Below are positions 48,001 through 59,050 of a stretch of 64,000 nt of DNA, piece after piece; the first letter of the stretch is position 1, and each line of letters starts with the position of its first letter. The translations under genes were made by a program, and so were the position numbers. The stretch comes from Vanilla planifolia. Lineage: Eukaryota; Streptophyta; Magnoliopsida; Asparagales; Orchidaceae. The stretch lies in contig CM043869.1 in the NCBI GenBank assembly GCA_023846275.1, positions 34,994,737-35,058,736 on the forward strand, written 5' to 3'. The notes below the pieces were generated by a model. That model had not been told where the DNA came from. It saw only the letters and a list, made by a program, of their open reading frames with translations, and did not search any database.

Positions 48001-51000
48001 TGTGTTTATCTTTCATATTTTCTTTTCTCTTAACATGTGCAAATTAATCATTCTTTATTACTCATTATAATGTGGTTGCTGCTCATTCGACATCACTAAG
48101 AGTAGGTCAAAAGGTCATAACATAAAAATTCCTTAATCTAATGAAATCTATAATTGCACATGAAAGATCTGTATTAGAGTCTTAGAAGAGATAATTAGAT
48201 TATATGAACTTTTTATAAAGCTTTGTCATCCTCCTTCATGGTCTACATAAGTGTTTTCATATCTCTTTGTAATTCTTTAGAGAAGAGAAGAAAGTACTTA
48301 AAATTAAGTTGTATGTGCATACTACTTTCTCTTTAAATTAGTTGAACTTATCCATTTCATGAACATTATCTGAGCCTCCACATGTCTTTATCAAATTGCC
48401 TTTGTGAACATGATGTAATAGTTGTTTAATCCAAGTTCTATGTGTTTCTATTTATCCTCCTACTTTTTCATGTCATGCTAGTATTTTTTTGCTTATTTGT
48501 ATTATAATATAGATTATTAACCAAAACTTATTATATTGGTCTTATCCTCCATGTTCATTATGTTACATAGCTACAATTTTGTACTCCTTTGATGATAAGC
48601 TGACATAATATAGCTTGTTACATGACCTAGTATATGAACTTGGTTCATTACTTATAAGCTTTCCAACCCATAATTAAGTTACATTCGTTAACAATTCCTT
48701 ACTTAGTGACTGGTAACATATAGATAGTTGTATTTGATGATAATTTAGCCTCTCTTTTTTATCTTCATTCAATATGCATGTCAATTAAGACAAAATATAG
48801 TCTCAATAACCATTTTAACTATTATGTTTATTAGATTTTTCACACTAAGAATTTTATTTAATAACAGCTCAATTTCATTAATTAAAGTCTTAATGTGAAA
48901 TATCTAAATTAAACATGTTTTTAGGTGACTTGTGGGGTTACTCTTAGGACAAATATAACTTTAATACATTTGTTTTTATCAAGTAATTTTCTTGTTTCTA
49001 AAATGGTAATATGTTCAACTTTCTTAGTTGAGAATACCCTACTTCTGAATTTGTGTCATCTACTTTATTATCACACTATTAATTATACAAATATATCACA
49101 AAGTACTCTTTTAGTTGTCCACTATCAAGGTTGTTTCACTCAAGAGTTTTTTTAAGATTTGTGGTGTGGCTAAGGGAAAAGGTGGCATCAAGATTTGCTA
49201 ATAACAAGGTTAGGCATGATTTCACCTTTTGGTGGTAAGGGTTTGAAAAAGAAGATGATGGTGGGAAAATGTAGCATCCTTAGCCCACCCTTTCTTAGAA
49301 TGAGTATCACATTATATATTTATTTTATTTTTTAAAATATTTTAGTTTTAAAAAGAATTAATAAAATAAAACCATAATATTATTATTTTTCAAATCATTT
49401 GAATGCTTAACTTCAAAAATATTAAAACTTTATAATATTTTGTGAATAATTTCAAAGCTATAAAAGGTAAGTAATAAAATATTTTATTTAAAAATCAATA
49501 TAAGAAAATTTAAATCATTTTGTTATTGTTTCAAATACTATATTATTACAACCATATCAAATCATTAACAAGTTCATGTTATTAGAAAATGTAAAATAAA
49601 TTAAAGAAGTATAGATTAAAATAAGTGTAGAACAAGCTGGCTCAACAGTTACAAAATAGATAGTAAAAAAAGCATAACATCTAAGTCAAATATTCATGTT
49701 GTTAAAACTTATTACTCCTTAGCAGTTTAGTATTGTGGCTCATCTTCACTTAATAATTATTGAGATATCTATAAAAGGGGATGAATTAAAAAAATTATAA
49801 ATTCAAATAATCTTAAATATTATAAAAAAATACTTTTATTAATGATTATGGCTCTTATAAACTTATTTTAAAATGTTGTTTAGCTTCGAAAAAGTTATGT
49901 GTAGAGAGTACAAATAAGCAATAACATAATGAGATTTTTAGATTATTCAATTTAAACCTACATATATGTCCACCCCCAACCAAAACATTAGGCTTGCACT
50001 AAAATCACTTTCTTTTGTCAAAAGTATAATAGGGTAAAAATCATATAATGAGCTAAAGGATCTTACAATAACTGATTTAGAAGAACCAAAAACACAAAGT
50101 CAAAGGATCCACAAAGCATTAGCCTAAAAGAGCTTACAATCATCTAACCAAAGGACCTTACAAAAGCTATCAAATGACCAATACAAGATCAAGATAGAAT
50201 CCTAGCAACAGGATGAAGAAATAAAATAAAAGCTTACTTATATGAGTCTTATAACTTAATACAATTTAATTCAAAAGACACATTAAAAAATGATAAAACA
50301 ATGTAGAGATATCTACTTTTAGCTTAATGTTTTATTAGATGTAATGTTATAAAAATAACTTAGATATGATATTCAACATTGTGAATAAATATGAAGAAAG
50401 TTATTGATAAAATGAGATCGATGCTTAAATCTTATGGCATTGCTCTTCCCTTTCTTTTGTAATAATGATTTTGCAAATGAATTTCTAAAATTATTAATTA
50501 AACATTAGTCTTTTTACTTATGTTTGGATCACTTTATATAGACATTACATTATTCTCTAATGGCTCCAAACCACCCACAATGGCTATAAAAAAAATTCTT
50601 GAAATTCTATCAACTAGATGTTACTCACAATTCCTATATCGATTGTGCATGTTTGATCAAGGATTTTACAAATATGATACTCATAATATACTAATTATTC
50701 GACCTTTCAAACTAGTTTGATTGGTCAAATTACTACAAACATATGATCACACTTATATGATGAGATCATTGTACACATATGAAGCACATGGATCTTCTCT
50801 ATTCTTACATCCAACTTACATCTCTTAGGTTTTATAAAGATTCAGCATGTACAAAGCCCTTAGCAAATAATATCTTTTTCATTATCACATTATTGTACAA
50901 GTTAGAATAAGAAAATCATACTATAAAAATATTTTTAGCTCTTACATGCTTAAGTCAAACTTTCATCCCTTTTATAAATGAGATCATACATGTACAATAT

Positions 51001-53584
51001 AAGAAATTGTATTGTACAATTATGTAATAAATTCTCCTTATAATTAGATCACCTAGTCCAAACACCTATCTAATAACATGAACAAATTAGTTATACTTAT
51101 ATGATATAATATTATATTATATGAAGTACATCAATTTTATGCCTCTACTTTGATCTTTTGAGAAAAAAAACATCATACATGTTTGACCAGGAGATCATAC
51201 TATATAAACATCTAAGATATCTCAAAACTAGATCATTAAATTTGATTCTCTTTCTAATCTCTCAAATGAATTGACCATATAAGTAAAATAAGAATACATT
51301 ATTATTCAAGTAGTACAACTTTTATCAAATCATACTTAAATCATTTGATTACTTTATTTATATTTGATTAAATTTTGATAAATGATCTAGTCAATCATCT
51401 TAACTCTATTCTAATGTAAATTTATAAGTTAAGAATCCTAAATGAAAAACATGCCTTATAAAATCCTAAATGAGTGAAAGAATAATTTTAAAACTTTTGA
51501 TCACTTACACTAAATCTTACCAAATCTTAGTGTTTCATGTAAATTATTATAAGTTTAAATTATAAATAAAATAAATATCATAACTATTCTTCTCCTTATT
51601 TGTATAAGCATTATAAATCACTTAGTACTAAATACAGTCGACACCAAAACACCACCAATAAGCTCATTAAGTTAATAACTAATCTCTCTAATTAATTAGC
51701 TTAGTTAATTTTGAGATATATGATTTGAAATATTTTAAAAAATATTAATAAAATAATATATTGAATTATAAATGTTGTTAAATGATATTTATTTATAGGT
51801 CATGTAACAACATGCCTAATTAACCTTTTCAAAGCCTAGAATCAACCTTTCTCAAAAGGTAGTCATTGTTGGAAATGAAAAAGGAAGAAAAAGATGCAAC
51901 AACTGTCTAATTTTGATCAAATAATGGATAATTTGGATTAAAATCACCTATATTTATCATTTTCATAAATTTAGATCATTGGATCGCTCTACCAAAAGCC
52001 GAAGGTGATCACAATAATTTGATCAAGATTCCCAATGGTCTAAAGAGCCATTAAAATTGGTAGATCCAATCATGACCATAAGATTGCACAAAAACAATGA
52101 ACAACATGATGGTTCATTGATACTGTCCTTCTAGGTGGGCTAACTAACAACCTTTGAATCTTTCTTAATGAATGGACAGTAAGGAGCAGTAATGTTCATC
52201 TAAGGCGAAAGACACCATAGCCATTTGATAGGAAATTAGCGCAATAAGACAACGCAATTGTCTTCAACTAAGTTAAAGATGCAATGCCATAACAGTGAGT
52301 GCTTTAGTTCAATGTTGCAAAAAAGATCATAGAATTTATAGTTTTAAGTACTTTTGTGTATGTATGTTTCCAACCAAAATATTAAGGTTAGCTACTCCCT
52401 AGTTCCTTGTGTGATCAATACACACGCATACTAGTTCGCACATTTGACTCAATATATACTTAACCATTTTGAGTCCAACTCAACTTGATAAGCTTAAGCT
52501 GGGTCAAGGAGTGATGCTCTAACCTAATTTAACCCAAGCCACTATAAGATCATACCCTAATCAAGACTCAAACTTAACTCAAATTAATTTTAGCTGGTCT
52601 CTTGATTTATGGCTCCTTATGGCCCAATGCTCAATGCTTTGGGCCACTTGGGAAGAGACTTTAGGCTTGACTAAAAGGTGGGTGCTCTCAAATTATATTT
52701 TTATTTTTTTATTAAAATATTTTTGTATAAAATTTTAAATTAAAAAGAATTATTTTTTAAACAAAAATATAACACACTTAATGTATACTATACATCACAA
52801 AAATTTAACTTAAAAAATGTATGAACTATAATTTTGATCCTAAATGTCATAATTGTAAAGAATAGAAAAGTTTAATATGCTAACTATAGAGATAATTAAG
52901 AATGTAAGTTCTTTATAGATTAATTACTATACAAAGAGTTTTGATGTAAGATGATATATTAAAACCTACTTCAAGTTAGATAATTGAGATACTCTTAGGT
53001 TCAAATAATATATTCATACAATGACTTACCTAAATTTATTATAGTTTAGAATTGAAAATCTTAAGATCACTAGATAAGTAAAAACTTTTTCATAAGTCAA
53101 GAACTTAAATTGATTTTAAAATCAGGGATCTCAACTTAAAAAAATGATTTTATCAACACAAGCACAAGTAATGACATTGGTGGTGAAGTGACAAGGTACA
53201 CACTCAAGTGGAGTTTGTAAAAGGACAAACAAGAAATCATACAATCACATGCATGAACAAGAAAATTGGACATGGCGATTAAGTTCTTAAAAGTTGAAAT
53301 AAATGTTGAAGAACTTTCATGGTGATCTCACATTTTGAGCTTTACGCTCATCTTCCTAAAGCACCTTTAGAATAACATCGTTGGAGTTTTTGCACAGAAT
53401 ATGCTAATATCACACAAGCTTGATGACAGTACTATCTTATTTTATTTAAAAATATTAATCATCTTTATAATATGTGAGCATCCATATTTATTGATTGAGA
53501 AATGTGAAAGGACATATTTTTAAAATCTTAGAAGATATTTTAGAATTCTAAAAGTCACCATAAATTACAAAATAAATGCTTTTA
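42100..53584. other. Long AT-rich intergenic DNA, mostly unrecognised
   Basis: No intact gene. The longest frames (for example 47057-47266 minus and 48925-49155 plus) give products without recognisable domains and have no compositional support. A segment at 42525-42580 (SKKTIKIVSTSTIELYS) resembles the SKKQ..VALST.EAEY part of copia RNase H, but the match is short. A TGTAGCATCC word after a purine-rich run at 49270 resembles an LTR start. 43590-43830 keeps unusual numbers of CpGs. Words at 50700-51300 resemble the tandem repeats of the decayed LTRs. Confidence 0.5.
43590..43830. other. CpG-retaining block in CpG-depleted DNA
   Basis: About ten CpGs occur in 240 bp (CCGGACG, ATCGTCAGCGTG, ATCCGTCC, CACGTAATC, GCATCGTTTG, CAACGTAGCGTTC), whereas kilobases on either side have almost none. 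No ORF, tRNA or transposon motif was recognised. It may be a younger insertion, an unmethylated regulatory segment or a promoter fragment. Confidence 0.4.
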
Positions 53585-54020
53585 ATTTTTTTTTTCAAAA
53601 AATTAAAAAAAATAAAAAGCTACAAAATTAATTGACATAAGTAGTTTCTAAATAGGCCATGCATTTCAGGTGCTAACGATGAGTCCAAGGTGGTAGACTA
53701 ATGGTTGCCACAACATAGGCAGATTGGTGCGTGTCACTTTGAGTTTTGATTTTGGCATGAAACGAGGCAAAAAGGTGTTGATGCTTTGCGTCTGCTTTTA
53801 GGTCAAAGTGGGATAGAAAGAATCACCATTGGTTGATAAGTCTGTGTATGTAGATCAAGTTAGCACAGGTTAAACATGCATGAGTTTATTAAGCAGCGAC
53901 TATAGTTACTACCAGTGGTGATAATAATGGTAGTCGAAGGTTAATGGTGGACAATGATAGAAATAATCCTAAAACTAATTTTAAGTCTTTTGAAGTAATC
54001 TTCAACTAAATTTAACACTT
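53585..54020 (+). repeat. Dispersed repeat, copy 2 (partner at 24225)
   Basis: Diverged copy of the block at 24225-24710 in the same orientation, with shared ordered words (AGTTTCTAAA, GGACAATGA, AATTTTAAG and others). It is also less AT-rich than its surroundings. If the partner belongs to a decayed Tekay LTR, this may mark another LTR remnant. Confidence 0.55.
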
Positions 54021-54868
54021 ACAAAATTACGAGATGGGTCAAAGGATAACTTGTACTAAATATAAAGCTAAAAATATCCAAAAAAACTATCAATTGATTT
54101 TTAAACAACTTAAGTTAAAGTATTCATTCAAATAATTGAAAACTAACAAAAGTAAACTAAAATATGCAATAAATAAGAGTCGACTGTAATTGACCCCTAC
54201 AATATAATAATAATAGAGACTAATTTGAAATTGAAGAGCCAGAATTGACATGACTCAAAATTTGAATAGGACTAATATGCTTCTAAATAAAACCTCTACG
54301 TGATTTACTAAATGATACTACATCAAGCTTGGTCCTTGGCTCTTGGCAAGTTGAGTTTCAATCTCCATCCATTTTATATTCTATAGTCCTAGTGCCAACA
54401 AACCCAACAACTATAGTAACACCTTATGATTGAATTGAAATAATGTTAAGCTTAACAAAATATTAATAATTGTTAGCTTGGTCTTGTAATCATCACATCA
54501 AAGAGTACAAGATAACATAATATAGCATGTGAATGACCAATATAAAAGAAGTATCAAATTCTATGTAAAATATTTTGATTATATTATCTTTTCATCTTAC
54601 TCTAGAATTGACTTAAGACAAGACTTTTTTCATAATAGATTCAGCTTATTTTTATAACGTATCATTATAAATAAATAATCTTAATGAATGTTCATCTGGC
54701 TCATCTCCAAAACATGTTATTTTAAAATGATAGTTATCACTTTAGATAATCATTCATTTTTTTCAAATTTTTAATCTTAGTTTCCCTTTGTTAACTCTTT
54801 TTATTCTCTTTTTATCCTTTCTTTTCTCTTGTCATATTGATATCTTTTCATTTTTCTTTTGTGATTAT
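54021..54868. other. AT-rich DNA before solo LTR
   Basis: No supported gene or motif. It ends with the ATTAT target duplication (54864-54868) of the solo LTR. Confidence 0.6.
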
Positions 54869-56668
54869 TGTTATACCCAGTAAAATATTATAGGTTTAAT
54901 CTTCAATAATTAAATTGTGGCTGGGATGATTTCAGATCGACAGTAGGTTGAGCCAGGAGCTCAATTGGAGGCTATTGGAATTTCTGAAATTTTCTGGGGA
55001 TTTTTCGGAGCACCGAGGAATTTTTAAGTAATTTTCCCTGTTTAATTGGATTTTTGGAAATTCGAAAATCTATTTAAATCGGTCTATTAAACGTGAAATT
55101 GGTTTTTACCACGCATGAACCGGACCGGAGCGGTTCAGCGAAGGCGGGGGCGGTTCGCCGAGTGCGTTTGCGCGTGCGTTTGGATAAGCCGCGGATAAGC
55201 GGATCGGACGGACGAGATCAGCGGTGGAGATTAACCGGTTGATCGGGGTTAAGCGGCGTTATTAGAAGGTTAACCGGCACTTAATGGGTTCTTAACGGGT
55301 TAATACCGGTTTAAAGCGAGGTATTTAACCCGAACTGTTCGACTGTTAGGGTTAGGGTTTCGAACGGCCGGAGACGAAGCTTTCGCCGCGAAAGGCGATA
55401 TTTTCCGGCAGCCTTTCAAGGGGCTTTTTGTACCTGGAGGTTCGCGGGACCGAGGAGAATCGATTGGTACCGGTTCCGTTCGGCGAGGAGCAGCGGTTGG
55501 TCGCGTGCGAGCTTCACCGTCGCCGGAGAAGAAAGGTAGGAAATTTCAGTTTAAATTAGTTAAATTGGCAAAAAAAAAAATGGATTATTTTGCAATTAGC
55601 TACCGGAGCATGCGAATTGTGGTTTTTTTTGAAATTTATTAATGCAAATTATTGATTTTAGCATTTTAGGGTTTTCGAAAAAATTACACCCGCCGAATTT
55701 GGAAATTTTACCGAGCAATTGTTGATTCGATTATGTGCTTAATCATGTTAAGATAGTATCAAATGCTGAAATTTGTTCAATTTCATAGAATTGTTAAAAT
55801 GAGGATTGGATGAAACTTCGGCGGAAATTTTGATTTGAATCTTAGAAATTAGTGACATTATTGACAAATTAGGATAGTACGAATATCGGATTTTACTTCT
55901 CTTTGATCTCGGTCGCCGGAAATCGACGGGGAAAACGAAATTTTCCGGAGGAATCGTCGGCAAGGGTTTCGCGGGTGCCGGGCGGAGGAAGGAGATGGAT
56001 TAGATTAATTTCGGTTTAGTTAATTAAGTAATTGTAATTATTCAATATTTATTAATAATTAAATGCTAAACATCGGCTGGAAATTGGATTAAATATTCGG
56101 CCGGTGGGTCCTCGATTCAGCGGGATTCGGGCGAACGAACGGGCGGAGGAAAAGATTTAATTCGGAAATTAATCCGAATTTTCGGGAAATATATGGAATT
56201 TAAAATTTAATTTCGGAAATTAATCCGAATTTTGGAAAAAGGATATATGTGGAATTTAAATTTTATTCGGAAATTTATTCCGAATTTCGGAAAATGGATA
56301 AAGGGCAGAAATTGAAATTGGAATTTAAAAATTTCCTGAAGCGAGAAAAAGGTGATTTTTGGAAATCACGTAGCCAAGTTGAAATTGACTGTTGGAAATT
56401 ATCCATAAATTCAGTGCAGCTAGATTAGTTGGAAGGAAGTGTGACATTTGGGTAAGTGTTACCAGAATAGTCAGAATTTTGGTACAGTTTGTGTTGCTTG
56501 GATGGCAATGGCATGGTTTGAGTCAGTTTACTCAGTGTTGGCATATTTCACGGATTGGCATATTGGACCGGACTACTATAGACCCTATATGATGTTTTAG
56601 GGTAGTTGTGGTAGGTAACTGTGCGGTTCAGACTTAGCTTCCACAGTGTACATGTGACTGGTAGGCGC

Positions 56669-56940
56669 CATGCGTGTTTCGAGTGGGCGAATCCCACTGG
56701 CATGCTACATGGAACCCCAGGCTAGGTTGCGATGCGTGTTTCGAGTGGGCGAATCCCACTGGCATGCTTTGCCTAGGCGCCATGCGTGTTTCGAGTGGGC
56801 GAATCCCACTGGCATGCTATATAGACGCTGAGGTGTCGGGTGCTAGGCGTTATGATGCGTGTTTCGAGATGGGCAATCCCACTGGCATGCTTTGCCTAAG
56901 CACCGTGCATGTTTCGAGATGGGCGATCCCACTGGCATGC
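56669..56940 (+). repeat. Array of five hairpin units in solo LTR
   Basis: Units of 36-37 nt at 56669-56705, 56731-56767, 56781-56817, 56854-56890 and 56905-56940. Core: CATGCGTGTTTCGAGTGGGC, a short loop, CCCACTGGCATGC. Inner AGTGGG pairs with CCCACT; outer CATGC pairs with GCATG. The last two units have AGATGGG instead of AGTGGG. The sister LTR lacks two of the units, so copy number changes within the family. Confidence 0.9.
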
Positions 56941-57746
56941 TACCTGGAAGCCCAGAGGAGAGCTACTCTGGTGTGACTGGGGTGACTGTGGTTGGTCGGA
57001 GTCTGGGACTGAGAGTGCCTTTCCACCCTACATTGTTATGCTGTATTCCTATACTTTTGTTATTATCCTTCTCTTGCATGTGAGTTTTTACTAGCTATCT
57101 TTCCTACTGGGCGTAGCTCATTCCTTTTTATCTATATTTTTCCAGTGGCTCGGCAGACTTGACGCCACCCAGTTTTAGGTGGGATCGTGATCAGTAGGCT
57201 AGTGGAGGAGATCTGATCTGTGATTTTTTGAGACATTCTGGTTAGTTGATTGTTGCTGTTGGATGTATTCAGTGAGACTGTTATTTTTGTCTTGTATTAT
57301 GTGAGGGTGATTCTGACTTATGTATCTAGTTGGATGATATTGTATTTGTTGGACTTGGATCTTATTCTTGTGATGTAGTTTCCATTCACTGTTTTACTTT
57401 ATTGTCTTGGTGATATAGTGTGTGGAGTGCCATAATTTATCTGAGGATGTTATGTATTTTATTTTGATGGTGAGGTCATTACATGACTATGGAACTTAAC
57501 CGTGGGGGTTCAGACTTCTATTAGACCGGTTCTCCTACTGGTATGGGTTAAGAGTATTGGGTCTAGTAGGAGTAACATTGCGCGAGTTCATCAGTTAATT
57601 CAGGAGTCATGAATCCTGATTTGACGGTGTACCCGGGAGATGGGATCCACATTGTTAAGGAAAGTAGGTGTGTAATGATGTGTTATATCCTATGTTTTTC
57701 GTAGGCTACTCAGGTTGGTATGGGACGATCTGAGCTGTCTATATGT

Positions 57747-57765
57747 AAAAAAAAAAAAAAAAAAA
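57747..57765 (+). repeat. Poly(A) run near LTR 3' end
   Basis: Nineteen consecutive A about 41 bp before the LTR end; the sister copy has 14 at the same place. Confidence 0.93.
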
Positions 57766-57811
57766 TGTATGCCAAAAATCAGCCTAGGAAAAAATGGGGT
57801 GTAACAATTAT

Positions 57812-59015
57812 TATCAAAAATTGTACTGTTATATAACATGTGAATTAATATAAAAAGCTACAATAATAATATTCTCTCATTAATAAAAATATCTAATGTC
57901 AAATCAAGAATTCATAGACTATCACTATAAACATAGACACATTTTTCAAGCTCAAGTTAATAATATTGATTCCTTTTCTAATGTGGTCACTAAGCTTCAC
58001 ATACAATCACATCAAGCATATGCATATGAATACAAGCCTAGATACCATAAAATTTTCTATTATTCATGCCAAGAAACAAATCTCTAAATATGTAATTCTC
58101 TTTTCATTTTTTATTGCTATAATACTACTATAGTACCACATAATAATCTTTCCCAAATCATCAGATTTCTTACATTTCTCCAATTTCTCTTTAAGAACCT
58201 TGTTAGCACCTTTTTCTCTCCTCCTCTTTTTTACTATTGGCCAAAGAAATTTCTCTCAACTTTTTTAAGATCTCATAATGCTCGATTCCTTTATCTTTTA
58301 TAACCTCACATACACCATTCTTGCTTCCTCACCTTTCACCTCCAAATGATCATGACTCTTTGCAAAGATAACTTCTTATCTTTTTGTTACTTGGATTTTA
58401 ATGACGATTTAGATCACCATCAAGTCATTTTTGGATCTTTATTGTATGCATGTGTTTTGGTTAGTGAAATTAGGAATTTAGAAATTTTAATAACTAATTA
58501 AATATTTATTTTCATTAAACTTAAGAAACCTCAATATTTGTTATATTTTTAAGGAAATTAAGATCCAAAAATTATTTAACTAATTTTATTTGAATATCCT
58601 TAATGAGCTTTGCCTATTAGCCAAATTTCATAATATTTTAAGGATAGTTAGTATTTTTAATAACTTTGTAAAATTTAAATCCTCATAAATATTTATTTAA
58701 TATTTTATTTTAATTATCACCTTTTTGTGCTAAAAAATGTGTATAGCTTTTGATAAAATTTCATAATTTTTTTAATTTTATTTAATAATTTTATAAATTT
58801 ATGATATTTTTTCAAAACTTGTAAATACATTTTTATATAAATTCGAAATTCTTCATTTTAATTCCTTATCAACATTTGCTTAAATCTCAAATACGATTGT
58901 CAGCAACATGACAAATTTTTTAGATACACTAAATAAGCCATTTTCTCAAGTCCTAATGTGTGTAGCCCAAAATCATCATTAAATTCATAATTTGTAATTA
59001 AGTTAGGCTATTATA
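57812..59015 (-). repeat. Decayed LTR of minus-strand Tekay relic (3' LTR start)
   Basis: Read on the minus strand, the sequence directly after the relic polypurine tract starts TATAATAGCCTAA, a C-to-T/G-to-A version of TGTAACAGCCCTA, the LTR start of the young element. TTTAATGATGATTTTGGG and a pyrimidine-rich (plus-strand) tract at 58150-58340 fit old LTR sequence. The far end is unclear. The plus-strand solo LTR probably inserted into it. Confidence 0.6.
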
Positions 59016-59050
59016 TCTCCCTATCTTAACAAAATTGTCCCAAATTTTAA
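59016..59050 (-). other. Decayed Tekay 3' signature and polypurine tract
   Basis: On the minus strand TTTGGGACAATTTTG, then GTTAAGATAGGGAGA (59030-59016), corresponds to TTCGGGACGAAATTTTTG and TAAGAAGGGAAGA in the young element. It fixes the relic orientation and the LTR edge at 59015. Confidence 0.75.

Larger units (their letters stand above)
54869..57806 (+). mobile_element. Solo LTR (family B), plus strand, TSD ATTAT
   Basis: 2938 bp starting TGTTATACCC and ending GGGGTGTAACA, flanked by ATTAT at 54864-54868 and 57807-57811. It is homologous end to end with the minus-strand solo LTR at 12824-15808, but it has a different target duplication and is thus an independent insertion. The GC-rich part is at 55090-56000, with candidate core promoter TATTTAA near 55321 and a short TTAGGGTTAGGG word near 55348. 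A five-unit hairpin array follows at 56669-56940, then a 19-A run. Small frames inside (56392-56592, 56674-56976, 56859-57083, 56909-57094) are artefacts of the array and GC content. Internal genes are absent, so LTR-LTR recombination is inferred. Confidence 0.94.

Noticed and set aside
49270-49300. TGTAGCATCC after a purine-rich run as an LTR start
   Set aside because: No partner LTR, no pol motif before it and no 3' signature. One 10-mer is not enough.
55345-55362. TTAGGGTTAGGGTTT telomere-like word
   Set aside because: Only about two short units inside a solo LTR, too short for an interstitial telomere.
56392-56592. 66-residue frame conserved between both solo LTRs (minus copy 13917-14117)
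   Set aside because: Conservation follows from the LTRs being homologous. The few differences include amino-acid changes, and it has no domain or family, so a coding role is not supported.
56674-57083. 100- and 74-residue frames with FE(W/M)(A/G)xPTGM-type repeats
   Set aside because: Translation of the hairpin array. The frame changes with unit type and spacing.
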